Of a stretch of DNA of 64,000 bases, positions 1 to 9,528 are shown in pieces. Origin of the DNA: Paraniabella hibiscisoli (GTDB lineage Bacteria > Bacteroidota > Bacteroidia > Chitinophagales > Chitinophagaceae). Each line of letters starts with the position of its first letter. The first letter of the stretch is position 1. Under the pieces are notes generated by a model, which saw only the letters and a program-made list of their open reading frames with translations, had not been told where the DNA came from and made no database searches. The stretch covers positions 57,305 to 121,304 of the forward strand of contig NZ_JAKWBK010000005.1 of assembly GCF_022512515.1 (NCBI RefSeq). Reading direction: 5' to 3'. A program made the position numbers and the translations under genes.

Positions 1-127
1 GTTGAAATAAAGTAAAATAAATATTGCTGTAATTATCGATTTTAGCACCGTAATTATAGGCCAGTAGTTGCGATTTACTTGTTAAGGTAAATAAAGCGGG
101 TATAAAGATTAGCAGTATATATTTCAT
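1..127 (-). CDS. secreted protein, partial (5' end only)
   Basis: Start of a gene that runs off the left edge. About 42 codons are visible from the ATG at 127, and the frame is open to base 1. The N-terminus (MKYILLIFIPALFTL, then TSKSQ) looks like a Sec signal peptide with a likely cleavage after the S-K-S region. What follows (LLAYNYGAKIDNYSN) is too short to assign a family. It lies downstream of fba in the same direction, but a terminator hairpin separates them, so it probably has its own promoter. A secreted or envelope protein is the most that can be inferred. Confidence 0.6.
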   Translation of the reverse strand, partial: MKYILLIFIPALFTLTSKSQLLAYNYGAKIDNYSNIYFTLFQ

Positions 128-204
128 AAGGTTTAAGTTTTGAAAGTTCAATTTACTGCCGCTAAATTAACTAAAAGTTGCAACTGGTGTAGACTGAACA
201 TAGA

Positions 205-231
205 AAAACCACTCCGGCTAAGGAGTGGTTG
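205..231 (-). terminator. rho-independent terminator of fba
   Basis: Nine-base perfect arms AACCACTCC and GGAGTGGTT around a six-base loop, followed on the minus strand by a short T run. It sits 26 bases after the fba stop codon. Confidence 0.75.
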
Positions 232-256
232 ATTAGGTTGAAGCATTAAAATGCTA

Positions 257-1326
257 TTATGCGTTTTTGCCGATACAGTTCAGATCTTCAAAAGCAATTT
301 CAAGACGTTTAACAAAAGTCTCTTCACCTTTGCGTAACCATACGCGCGGATCGTAATACTTTTTGTTAGGTTTGTCATCACCTTCAGGGTTACCTAACTG
401 GCCTTGCAGGTATGCTTCGTTCTTTTTGTAATAATCAAAAACACCTTCAGCAAATGCCCACTGCATATCGGTATCCAGGTTCATTTTGATAGCGCCATAA
501 CCCAGTGCTTCACGAATCTGGCTTTGTTCAGAACCGCTACCACCATGGAATACAAAATAAACAGGTTTATTGCTGCTGGTTTTGAATTTCTCAGCGATGA
601 ATTTCTGGCTGTTATCCAGGATCACCGGAGTTAACTGAACGTTACCTGGTTTGTAAACACCATGTACGTTACCGAAAGCTGCGGCTACCGTAAACATATT
701 GCTTACAGTGCTCAGTTGTTCGTACGCATAAGCTACTTCTTCTGGCTGTGTATATAATTTAGAGTTATCAACGTCGGTATTATCTACACCATCTTCTTCA
801 CCACCGGTAACACCTAATTCAATTTCGATGCTCATGCCCAGTGGATCCATGCGCTTAAAGAACTCCAGCGAAGTGGCAATGTTTTCTTCGATAGGCTCTT
901 CGCTCAAATCCAGCATGTGAGAGCTGAATAAAGGCTGTCCTTTTTCTTTATAGAATTTCTCTCCTTCGTCAATTAGAGCACTGATCCATGGCAACCATTT
1001 TTTTGCAGCATGGTCGGTATGTAAAACTACGGGTACTCCATAGTATTTAGCTACTGTATGTACATGAAGTGCACCACTTACTGCACCAAAAATATTAGCT
1101 TCCAGGTTTTTGTTCGGCATTCCTTTTCCGGCAAAAAATTGCGCACCACCATTGCTGAACTGGATCATTACCGGCGAGTTTACTTTCGCTGCGGTTTCCA
1201 GTACGGCATTTACGCTATCCGTTCCTACCACGTTTACTGCGGGCAGGGCAAAACTATTGTCTTTAGCATCGTTGTAAAGAGCTTCAAGCTCCTTGCCGTG
1301 TAAATACCGGCTGTGTACTTGGCCAT
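257..1326 (-). CDS. fbaA: class II fructose-bisphosphate aldolase (frameshifted)
   Basis: Cleaves fructose-1,6-bisphosphate to dihydroxyacetone phosphate and glyceraldehyde-3-phosphate in glycolysis and runs in reverse in gluconeogenesis; zinc-dependent, cytoplasmic. Visible class II hallmarks: VVLHTDHAAKK (metal and catalytic residues), EIELGVTGGEEDG, GNVHGVYKPGNV and VFHGGSGS with the zinc-ligand histidines. Length about 356 residues is normal. The start is the ATG at 1326 (MAKYTAG); one T is missing near 1309 in the codons for I-L-H-G-K, which breaks the N-terminal 6 residues from the rest. Without that base the long frame would only begin at a GTG at 1231 and lose about 32 conserved residues. 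Family assignment is certain. Confidence 0.95.
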
Positions 1327-1427
1327 TTTGTTCTTTATTGTTTTTATTAATAATATATACCTTAAAGCAGGCTCGCTAAGATAATAATAATATGTGATAC
1401 ATACACGAAGGGGGATAAATTGTCGTT

Positions 1428-3071
1428 TTAATAACCTGGGTTTTGTGTCATATTAGGATTTATCAACACCTGGTTTAATGGAATGGGTAGTAGCTTATTA
1501 TGGGCCTTATATCCCTGGGTGCTTAAAAGTAGCCCGGCCAGTTCCCATCTTACCATAGATGAAAAATGATAGCCTTCCAACGGAGCTTCCTGTTGTGTTA
1601 CCTGGTTAAGTTGCTCCAGTGCGTTGGCAGATGTAAGAACTACGGGCGTTCTGCTGCTCCTGCTTTGTAGTTGATTTAAAACCGCCTGAGCCTGATTGAT
1701 ATTTCCGAGCCTGATATGGGCTTCTGCGTTTAATAATAGTACTTCGGCATATCTTAAATCCGGGAATACAGGCCGATTTTGAAAATATGTTTTAAATGCC
1801 GTCGTTGGTTCAGGCATGCCATTCCAGATGATTTCTTTATTAGTTGTATTCTGGTATACCTCGTTTGCAGAGGTAGTTAACTCATACCTTCTGCTATTAA
1901 TAATAGCATTGGTGGATTGCAGCACAGCCGCATAATCTTTTTGAGCCAGTTGCAATTTGGCAAGAATCGTTAATCCTGACCATCTGTTTAAGTAGCCGTT
2001 ATGCTGGAAAACTTCGGGCATTTCATTGATAAAACCAGCTATATCTCCTACAACGTAATTGATGATGTCATTAGCCGGCTGACGTGGTGGATAGAAGTCG
2101 GTAGAATTGTAGGTGGTCATTAACGGAACATCACCAAATGTGGTAACCAGGCCCAGGTATGCAGCTGCCCGCAATAGTTTCGACTGCCACACATAATGCT
2201 GTAATGGCAACGGTATGTTGGCCTGGTTGATCCCTATAACATAGTTACAGTTGTTGATGGCTTTCCATGGCTCCGACCATATATCATTGATAAGGCTGGT
2301 AGACGGATTAAATGTAAAATTGCGAAATAGTGCCCACTGGCCTGCAGGCAGGGCGTTCTGACTCATATATGCATCCGCCATTACTTGCTTTTCTTTAATC
2401 TGGGATAAGGTAGCGTAGGAGCCGTTCACAATCTGGAATAAGGTCTGGTAATAAGAGTCGCCTTGTACGCCTTTTAATAGTTGTATTGTTTCACTGCCTT
2501 GCTTTTGAATGACAACATTTCTTTGGGGCAGCGGTTGGAAATCCTGGTTGGTAATGGCCCCGTCGGCGTTCAGGTCTTTCCATGCAAAAGTGCCGGGGAA
2601 CGCATAAGGTTGCTGAGGTGATATGACCGAGGTAGACTGGATCAGCGAATCGGATGATAAGCCCCATACGAGTCCGTCATTTCTCAACTCTTTCCTGAAC
2701 TCAGATTGAAAATAAAAAGTGTTAGATGCGTCTACCATGTCCTGGGTTGAAATATAGTATTTTCCCGGAGGCAGGCTATCAAAAAGCGCTGCTCCATTGC
2801 TGCCGGTAATTGCTTCAAAAGCATATTTTGGATTATCAGGATGTTGCCAGGTGGCAGCAAAGTCGGACTGCGAGTGAAACAGGTAGACTGTCATTCCGGC
2901 AGCAGGCTTACCCTTGCTTTGAGCGGGAGTCCATTCAGTAGCGTCATAAACTATAACGGATAGTTTTCCATAATTCTGAGCTGCAGGCACTGGTTCTTCT
3001 TCCGGTAAAATATCTTTATCCCGTTCGCAGGAAATAAATATAATAAGCAGCAGCAGGACGATATATCTCAT
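1428..3071 (-). CDS. orphan SusD/RagB-like lipoprotein with N-terminal Ig-like and EF-hand segments
   Basis: About 547 residues. A lipobox ends in I-F-I-S-C15, so it should be lipid-anchored at the outer membrane. Residues 35-115 (GKLSVIVYDATEW to LPPGKYYIS) resemble a carboxypeptidase-regulatory/SpaA-type beta-sandwich. Residues 166-177 (DLNADGAITNQD) match an EF-hand or dockerin calcium loop. From about 190 the SusD pattern appears: helical repeats, NCNYVIGINQ, LRAAAYLGLVTTFGDVPL, RYAEVLLLNAEAHIRLG and a C-terminal PIPL motif. SusD proteins normally bind glycans with a SusC TonB transporter, but none is next to it. I chose the ATG at 3071 over the TTG at 3095 because it places the lipobox normally. 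Substrate unknown. Confidence 0.8.
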   Translation of the reverse strand: MRYIVLLLLIIFISCERDKDILPEEEPVPAAQNYGKLSVIVYDATEWTPAQSKGKPAAGMTVYLFHSQSDFAATWQHPDNPKYAFEAITGSNGAALFDSLPPGKYYISTQDMVDASNTFYFQSEFRKELRNDGLVWGLSSDSLIQSTSVISPQQPYAFPGTFAWKDLNADGAITNQDFQPLPQRNVVIQKQGSETIQLLKGVQGDSYYQTLFQIVNGSYATLSQIKEKQVMADAYMSQNALPAGQWALFRNFTFNPSTSLINDIWSEPWKAINNCNYVIGINQANIPLPLQHYVWQSKLLRAAAYLGLVTTFGDVPLMTTYNSTDFYPPRQPANDIINYVVGDIAGFINEMPEVFQHNGYLNRWSGLTILAKLQLAQKDYAAVLQSTNAIINSRRYELTTSANEVYQNTTNKEIIWNGMPEPTTAFKTYFQNRPVFPDLRYAEVLLLNAEAHIRLGNINQAQAVLNQLQSRSSRTPVVLTSANALEQLNQVTQQEAPLEGYHFSSMVRWELAGLLLSTQGYKAHNKLLPIPLNQVLINPNMTQNPGY

Positions 3072-3168
3072 AATTTTTTTGATAGGGTTAAACAATTGTC
3101 AGAGGTTATAGCCATTCATAAAGGTAGGTAAATAGTTATTCAGTCAACAGGGAAGTAGAATATGTAGA

Positions 3169-3398
3169 TTATTTCGACATCTCTTTCGGCTTCATAATCT
3201 CTATAAAGACGTTGAACTTCTCCTTAACCTTTGTTTCGTTTTGGGCGAAGGTTACAGCGGCACTAAAATAAGGGGAGCTTACAAACTGGTCTCTGACAGT
3301 GCTTTTTTTATGACTGCAGTATATCGCTTATTTTGTGCCGATGGGCAGATGGAAGTCAATAAAAAAGCGATAATGACAAACAGCTGTTTCAGGTGCAT
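3169..3398 (-). CDS. small secreted protein (frameshifted)
   Basis: About 76 residues. It begins MHLKQLFVIIAFLLT and has a signal peptide with likely cleavage after C-P-S-A. The frame breaks at a run of seven A (minus strand) near 3303-3309; restoring one base joins it to a tail with DQFVSSPYFSAAVTFAQNE and a lysine-rich end (KEKFNVFIEIMKPKEMSK). No family recognised. It lies between the DUF4919 gene and the SusD-like gene on the same strand and could be co-transcribed with either. Confidence 0.45.
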
Positions 3399-3456
3399 GG
3401 TTGTTGTTTTTTAATGATCTGACAGATATGTTTTAACTAGTAGGGATGTAGTACCT

Positions 3457-4091
3457 CTATAAAAAAGCAGCTTCCTTTGGGTTATCTTTCCTGGTAACCA
3501 CCCAGCGGTCAATAACCGAATTGCTCTTACTTTTTGATGTTCTGGATTTACCTATTAATCCCAGCATATCCATCAGCATATACTCATCTTCAATACTGGT
3601 TACTTTCAGTGTAGATGTGTCGGTAGTACCTATTCCATTTAGTGTAACAGATTTTAGCAGCAATTGGAGTTTGGCTTTTGTTAGTTGAATTTCGGTCTCT
3701 TTTTTTGTTTCTATGTAACTGGCGAGTAAGAGTATCAATACTTTTAAATCCGTTGCGTTAGTTTTAAGAAGCGCTTCTCCCACAGGTATCATTTCAGCAA
3801 ATTTTCTATCTTTTGCCAGCGCTTCAAGCGGCTTTTTTGCGAATAGATTCTGAAAAGCATCGTGACCTTTTTGGAAGAGTTTGCCATAGTAAACAATGGC
3901 TCCTTCATTGGGATAAAGATATTGCGGTGTTTCATTGAATTTTTTCAATAGTGCCTTATAACCTGTTGGCGAACTGGTGTCGAGCACTGCTTTTTTAAGT
4001 GCTACCGTATCGAGCTCATTCGGGTTTTGGGCGAATGAATAAATAGTAGCAGTTAGGCAAAAGATCAGCGTGAATAGGTGTTTTTATGCAT
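3457..4091 (-). CDS. DUF4919-like secreted protein (frameshifted)
   Basis: About 212 residues with a signal peptide (MHKKHLFTLIFCLTATIYS, cleavage after F-A). One A is missing in the run at 4081-4085, seven codons into the gene, so the long frame appears to start late. The body has LYPNEGAIVYYGKLFQKG and, near the C-terminus, LKVTSIEDEYMLMDMLGL; this order (Y-Y-G segment, helical middle, beta segment followed by DEY and LGL) is what I know from DUF4919 proteins of Bacteroidota, whose function is unknown. It follows the kinase-like gene by 15 bases in reverse order (its start at 4091 lies just after that gene's stop at 4107), so the two are likely one operon. Confidence 0.65.
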
Positions 4092-4106
4092 GACAGGTGG
4101 TGCGTT

Positions 4107-5200
4107 TTAATTGATCCGTTTTACCAGGCTTCTCGTTTTTTCCTGTATGAGCTTCAGGTTACGGCGAAGCATATATTTTAGATGCAGCTTTAATACCTGG
4201 CCCATTGATTTGCATCGGCTAAAAGCCTGTGTTTTGAAATGCTCGTTAAGCTGGCTGATCAGTAGGTCCTGTTTTTCAGGAGGACTAACTGTATCACGGG
4301 ACATAATGTTGAGCAGCTCCATGAGGCGAAACCGGGTTACTGCTACACGGTAGGCCATCGCAGACCATTCTTCTGCTTTATATTGTTCAATAGATTCTGT
4401 ATTGAGTTGCCCCAAAACGGTGGTTACAAATGCATTATTTTCTTTAAAGAACTGGGGCATATACAAATGTTTTCGCCCCTCGTAAGACTGCTGGTCAAAG
4501 TCGATAGCCCTTATACGGTATTGATAGCTCTCAATATCAGGTGTGGCCACCACCACAAAGTTATAAGCACGCATATCGCCCAATAAACGAACGAAGCAGC
4601 GCTCGTTAAACTTTACAAATTCTTTTGCAAACCGGGTCTTATTGGTTTCATCCTTGTTCAGGTATTGATCCAGGAACACGTCGCCGGGCAAGCCTGGGAT
4701 ATGCTCTTCTACCAGTGTACCTCTGTCCGTGTAAAATGTAAGCCGGTTGGGCGAGAGAAAATGCTCCAGTTCCAGCCCATAAATCCGCGAAGCATCGGTG
4801 ATCTTAATATAGTAGTGGTCAAAATTGGAATTGAATTTATTTACAATCCTGATGCGAAAGGGTAGGGAATTACCAAAAGAGCAATAGTCGATCCTGGCAA
4901 CATCCAGCTGATCGGCAAAACTCATATCGCCCTCCGTTTTGAGGATGGCATATATTTTAACCAAACCTTCCCGCAGGTAGTCCCAGTCCCGTTTATCATA
5001 AATGGCTTTCTCCCAGTAAGTGCTGTTGCCTTGCCCATCCTTAATAGGCACCGACCAGGTAAAATTCAGCAGGTCGGTATGAGATACCGGTAAACTGACC
5101 TCTCTTCCCTGGCGGACAAGATAGCTGGCCAGTTCATTATTAACAGGATACAGGATCTTTTTTTGGAAGGCCGATTATTAAGTATCTCCAAATCGTTCAT
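4107..5200 (-). CDS. kinase-like conserved protein (frameshifted)
   Basis: About 365 residues, no signal peptide or membrane segment. Several short motifs follow the order of a protein-kinase/aminoglycoside-phosphotransferase fold: YYIKITDAS near residue 133 (possible ATP-binding lysine), VEEHIPGLPGD near 165 (hinge-like), LLGDMRAYNFVV near 207 (catalytic-loop-like Asp and Asn) and IRAIDFDQQS near 232 (Mg-binding-like Asp). A basic C-terminus (MLRRNLKLIQEKTRSLVKRIN) could touch membrane or nucleic acid. Start is ATG 5200 (MNDLEILNN); one A is missing in the A7 run at 5160-5166. The kinase reading is my inference, the substrate is unknown, and it could be a pseudokinase. It leads a two-gene unit with the DUF4919 gene. 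Confidence 0.6.
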
Positions 5201-5318
5201 AACCACAAAATAGGAAAGCTATATGACAAAAGATATAAATTTTATTGATCAGTTAAATATAAAATAATTGCTGTTAAATAATAATTAATTACTTTAAACC
5301 GTTATTTTGCCTGCGCTA

Positions 5319-6075
5319 ATGGGAAAGTTGATAGAAAGATTAAAAAGTACAAGCCTGGTTAAAAAGCTGGTACACCTGGTGGTGGGGATATGCACTTATC
5401 CTGGCATCGCTATATTTAATAAATTACGCATTAAGGGTTCTGATAAAGTAAAAGCTTTACCCAAAACCAATGTACTGTTTGTTTGTAATCACCAGACCTA
5501 TTTCCTGGATGTGATTACGATGTTCCATATTTTTCGGCTGTTAAATGGGGTAAAAAAGATCGGTTGGGCATACCTTTTTATATGCTGAACCCATTTACAA
5601 GAGTAAATTATGTGGCTGCTGAACAAACCATGAAAAGTAGCTGGATGAGCAGGCTTTTTTACTGGCAGGCGGACTTACTGTACGGCGTACCTGGAGCGAG
5701 ACCAGCAAAGAGCAAAGGGCGGGTCTTGATCCGAGTGATACCCGAAAGATTGAAAGATCTTTAAAAAATAACTGGATCATTACCTTCCCGCAGGGAACAA
5801 CTACACCTTATGCACCGGCGCGTAAAGGCACTGCATTGATTATTAAGCATCATAAGCCCATTGTGATACCCGTTGTGATCAATGGATTTTCCAAAGCTTT
5901 TAATAAAACCGGCGTAACGCTTCGCAAAAAAGGAACCCTGCTTACAGTAACCTTTAAGGATCCTCTGGAGATCGACTACGATGCCTCCGCATTGGAAATA
6001 ACTGAGCAATTAATGGATGCAATAGAGCAAAGCAAGAAATTTATGCCAGAGGTGTTAACCGCCGATCGTCAATAA
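5319..6075 (+). CDS. plsC: 1-acyl-sn-glycerol-3-phosphate acyltransferase family (two frameshifts)
   Basis: Transfers an acyl chain to lysophosphatidic acid to form phosphatidic acid at the inner membrane. The acyltransferase box NHQTYFLDV (NH-x4-D variant) is near residue 55, and FPQGTTTPYAPA is the downstream FPEGTRS-type block. N-terminal hydrophobic segment VHLVVGICTYPGIAIF likely binds the membrane. Frame breaks near 5560 (A6 run) and near 5668 (T6 run) split it into three pieces; restored length about 252 residues, normal for PlsC. ATG 5319 (MGKLIERLK) chosen. It could act on another acyl acceptor, as the family is broad. Confidence 0.85.
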
Positions 6076-6098
6076 AACGGACGCGCTTTATTATAGCT

Positions 6099-6820
6099 AT
6101 GAGATGCTTTTTTCTTTTGATGCTCTTGTGTTGGATGGGGACACCATCGAACGCGCAGCTTAGCGTTTATAAAAAAGAATTTCAAAATTATATACCCAAA
6201 GGATGGGTGCTGGATACTGCGTTAAAAGGTGATCTTAATAAAGACAGGCAGGCAGATGCGGTATTGGTTTTGAGAAATACCCAGTCATCCAATTTTAGAA
6301 AGAATGAAGGGTTAGGTATGAATCTACTGGATCTGAATCCGCGTAGACTGTTGATACTTTTTAAAACCGGTACCGGTTACACAAAAGAACTTAGTACGGA
6401 TGTTTTTCTTCCCTCCATCAACGATGAGGAGAGTACCTGCCTGGAAGATCCTTTATCCGAAGGCGGGATTGAGATATCAAAGGTTTACTGAAGATCCGTT
6501 TACATTACTGGCTGAGCTGTGGCAGTTGGTACGTCACCGATTATGATTATACTTTCCGTTATCAGAACAAAAAATTTGAAATGATTGGTCTCGATGTATC
6601 GTCTTTTCACAGGGCATCCGGGGAGTCGTCTGTTACCAGCTATAATTTTTCTACACGTAAAAAACAAACAATTACCGGAATGAACGAGTTTGAGGAAACT
6701 TATGTTAAACCGGTTGAGAAATGGGAAAAGATCCGCAGTACCCGCGTATGGGACCTGTCAAAAATGACCGGTGAAACCGGGTTGGAGAAATCGTTAATAA
6801 GGATATATAGATCCGGTTAA
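6099..6820 (+). CDS. secreted protein of unknown function (frameshifted)
   Basis: About 240 residues with a signal peptide (MRCFFLLMLLCWMG, cleavage after S-N-A). After it, GDLNKDRQADAVLVLRN resembles the repeat seen in proteins that compare a stored value with an FG-GAP-like D-x-D-x-D loop, and later parts carry YWLSCGSWYVTDYDYTFRYQ. One G is missing near 6483; the two halves join as ISKGLLKIRLHYW. It starts 23 bases after plsC and its 3' end overlaps the convergent folP by 27 bases. No enzymatic role visible. Confidence 0.65.
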
Positions 6821-7624
6821 TTGAATAGCTTCTGTGGCCTGCTTTACATCATGTACCCGTAAAATATTTGCTCCGTTAAGAAGTCCGATCGTATTTAACA
6901 CAGTAGTTCCGTTGAGCGCCTGCTCTGCATCTGTGCCCAGCGTTCGGTAAATAAAGCCTTTGCGGCTCAAACCCAGCAGTATCGGCAGATCCAGTATTTT
7001 AAAAAGATCCAGATTTTTCAATAGTGTGAAGTTGTGCGAAGCTGTTTTGCCAAAACCAAGGCCGGGGTCCAGGATAATGTCCTTAATGCCCTTACTTCTA
7101 AGGAAAGCGGTTTTCTGTATTAAAAAATCGAGCACTTCCCTGCACACATTTTCGTATTGCGGATCGGTTTGCATTGTTTGCGGCGTTCCTTGCATGTGCA
7201 TTAAAATATAGGGCACATTGAGTGAGGCCACGGTGTCGATCAACTCTTCGTCAAGACTGCCTGCGCTAATATCGTTCACGATAGATGCACCGGCCTTAAC
7301 GGCTTCCTTAGCCACTTTTGCGTAAAAGGTATCCACTGAAATAATGGTCTCAGGGAAAATTTCATGTATTGCTTCTATGGCCGGTATCACGCGGGCTAAT
7401 TCTTCATCTGCTGATATAAGCTCGCTGCCTGGCCGGGTACTTTGTCCGCCTATGTCCAATATCACCGCTCCGTCCCTGATCATTTGCTGTGCCCTCATTA
7501 ACAGTGGATCTCCGGTTGTGTAGCGATTGCCGCTGTAAAAGGAATCGTCATTGATGTTCAGAATTCCCATAACAATGGGCTGCTTGATAGTGAGTAAATT
7601 ACCTTTACAATTAAGTGTGAACAT
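6794..7624 (-). CDS. folP: dihydropteroate synthase
   Basis: Condenses p-aminobenzoate with 6-hydroxymethyl-dihydropterin pyrophosphate to dihydropteroate in folate synthesis; target of sulfonamides. All family blocks are present and unbroken: MGILNINDDSFYSG (usual NVTPDSFSDGG, here N-I-N-D), ILDIGGQSTRPGS, ISVDTF, VNDIS, LDPGLGFGK, LLGLSRKGFI, LRVHDV. 276 residues, normal. The ATG at 7624 is used; one codon upstream is a TTG that also keeps the frame. The missing P and T in the first block is a small deviation from the common NVTPDSF pattern, seen also in some Bacteroidota relatives as far as I recall. Confidence 0.95.
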   Translation of the reverse strand: MFTLNCKGNLLTIKQPIVMGILNINDDSFYSGNRYTTGDPLLMRAQQMIRDGAVILDIGGQSTRPGSELISADEELARVIPAIEAIHEIFPETIISVDTFYAKVAKEAVKAGASIVNDISAGSLDEELIDTVASLNVPYILMHMQGTPQTMQTDPQYENVCREVLDFLIQKTAFLRSKGIKDIILDPGLGFGKTASHNFTLLKNLDLFKILDLPILLGLSRKGFIYRTLGTDAEQALNGTTVLNTIGLLNGANILRVHDVKQATEAIQLTGSIYPY

Positions 7625-7680
7625 CAATATTTGTTTTGCTATTTTTGTTGGAATTGCTTCTCAGAAGCTAAGGTAGGGGA

Positions 7681-7731
7681 TTGGTTGAAAAAGTTGACAG
7701 GTTTATTAGTTGAAAAGTTGATAGCTAAGTA
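7681..7731. repeat. degenerate AGTTGA repeat patch
   Basis: A short intergenic patch with several copies of GTTGA spaced by A/C/G-rich bases (GGTTGAAA, AGTTGACAG, AGTTGAAA, AGTTGATAG). The same motif fills other intergenic stretches at 17731-18012 and 34631-34727. Confidence 0.55.
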
Positions 7732-7792
7732 CTTCTTAGCTGGCAGGCTTAAACTTACTTTATGGTATCCCCTCCACATCAAATAAAATTAC

Positions 7793-8341
7793 ATGACAAA
7801 AACAAACGAACAATACAATGCAGTGATCGCATCCTGCCAAAACGTTTTTTTTAAGAAGAATAAGGATTACGGAACGGCATGGCGCGTACTACGCACCATT
7901 TCTATTGTTGATCAGATCTATATTAAGGCGCAGCGCATCAGAACCATCCAGGAGAAACAACAGCAGATGATTGCCGATGATATAGCGGGTGAGTTCCTGG
8001 GTATCATCAATTACTCGGTAATTGGCTTAATACAGCTGGAGTTACCCCAGGATGCACCATGGGATTTGCCTGCAGACCAGGTTGAGGAGGCCTACAAAAA
8101 ACATATAGCTGATACTAAAAACCTGATGCAAAGTAAAAATCATGATTACGGAGAAGCCTGGCGCAGTATGAGCCAGGAGGGGCTTACAGATCTTATCCTG
8201 ATGAAGCTGTTTCGTATCCGGCAGATTCTCCATAATGATGGAAAAACTTTAATCAGTGAAGGCATTGATGCTAACTATCACGATATTATTAACTACTCGG
8301 TTTTTGCACTGATATTGGATAGCGAATCCGGGAATAAATAA
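7793..8341 (+). CDS. DUF1599 family protein with internal duplication
   Basis: 182 residues, intact. The protein is two copies of one domain: KKNKDYGTAWRVLR ... RIRTIQE ... IINYSVIGLI in the first half and SKNHDYGEAWRSMS ... RIRQILH ... IINYSVFALI in the second. The D-Y-G-x-A-W and I-I-N-Y-S motifs repeat at about 90-residue spacing. This arrangement is known in DUF1599, a family also described as a nucleotide-modification-associated domain; biochemical role unproven here. It is followed after 5 bases by the DoxX-like gene, so the two are likely co-transcribed. Folate gene folP is divergent and adjacent. Confidence 0.85.
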   Translation: MTKTNEQYNAVIASCQNVFFKKNKDYGTAWRVLRTISIVDQIYIKAQRIRTIQEKQQQMIADDIAGEFLGIINYSVIGLIQLELPQDAPWDLPADQVEEAYKKHIADTKNLMQSKNHDYGEAWRSMSQEGLTDLILMKLFRIRQILHNDGKTLISEGIDANYHDIINYSVFALILDSESGNK

Positions 8342-8346
8342 ATGCA

Positions 8347-9451
8347 ATGAAGGTAATTGTAAATGTAGCCCGTATTATAGTGGGCGTTCTTTTTATTTTC
8401 TCAGGGTTGGTAAAAGCAAATGATCCAATAGGGCTGAGTTACAAAATGCAGGAATTTTTCCTGGTTTGGGGAACCAGCTTCCTGGATGGTATTTCGCTGG
8501 CGCTTTCTGTTTTGATGATCGCTTTTGAGATCATTGCGGCGTCGCGCTGCTACTTGGCTGGCGTATTAAAACAATTAACTGGTTACTGTTATTGCTGATC
8601 CTGTTCTTTACCTTTTTAACCGGCTATGCCTACTTATCGGGTAAGTTTAAAAACTGCGGATGTTTTGGCGATTGTATCCCTATTACCGCTCAAACTTCTT
8701 TTATCAAGGATATTGTTTTACTGGTGTTAATACTGGTGATCTTTTTTAACAGGAAGTATATTAAACCTGTATTTGCCAAAGGCGCTACAACCGGTTTATT
8801 GTTGCTGACCACTATATTCAGCTTTGCTGCACAGTGGTATACTTTAAAATACCTGCCGGTAGCCGACTGTTTGCCTTTTAAAAAGGGTAATAATATAGCC
8901 CAGCAAATGCAGATGCCGGCGAATGCGATACCTGATAGCACCATTATTACGTTTATATATGAAAAGGCCGGTAAGAATGTAGAGTTTACAGCAGAAACAT
9001 TTCCCGATGATTTTGACGACAGCACCTATAAGTTTATTAATCGCTACGACAAAGTGATCAGGCCCGGCGTAAATAATGAACCGGCGATCAAGGCTTTTGG
9101 TCTTACAGCGCCTGACGGGACCGACTTGACGCAGGAGCTGCTGAATATTGATAAGGTCGTATTGTTGTTTGTGGAAGGGGCTGAAACTCCTCTGGAAAAA
9201 TGGCAGGAAGGTTTTGCCAGACTTGTTGCAGATGCACAAAAAAGAATATGCCTGTTTACATTGTCAGTAGTGCAGCTGCTCGCTTAAAGCCTGCTATTGG
9301 TAAAACAGGGTTTAATAATGTCACCATTCTTAGTGGCGATAATACAATGATAAGAACAGCAGCGCGTACCAATCCTACCGTGTATGTGCTGAACAAAGGG
9401 ACTATTATAGATAAAAGGAGCTATAAGAATTTTGATAAAGTAAGTTTTTAG
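8347..9451 (+). CDS. BT_3928-type DoxX/MauE-like membrane protein (two frameshifts)
   Basis: About 369 residues. The N-terminal half is a four-helix membrane domain (VARIIVGVLFIFSGLVKANDPIG; SVLMIAFEIIA; WLLLLLILFFTFLTGYAYLSG), with the conserved loop CGCFGDC near residue 100, typical of DoxX/MauE-like proteins; later helices follow around residue 125. The C-terminal half is a soluble thioredoxin-like region (TIITFIYEKAGKNVEF, VLLFVEGAETPLEKWQ, NPTVYVLNKGTIIDKRSYKNF). The cysteine loop and this domain suggest thiol redox or quinone chemistry (inference). One G is missing near 8539 and one A in the A6 run at 9237-9242. Confidence 0.8.
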
Positions 9452-9454
9452 TGT

Positions 9455-9528
9455 ATGGTGTTAGATGTGCGGTGTAATAAGAATCGTCCGTACATCGTAC
9501 ATCCAACATCTTGCATCAAACATCACCC
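9455..9528. repeat. short ACATC/GATGT repeats before the permease gene
   Basis: Spacer of 74 bases made of ACATC, TACATCG and GATGT-like units on both strands (GGTGTTAGATG at its left end and CATCAAACATCACC at its right end can pair). It lies directly upstream of the permease start and could act as a weak stem or simply be slippage-derived. Confidence 0.45.
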
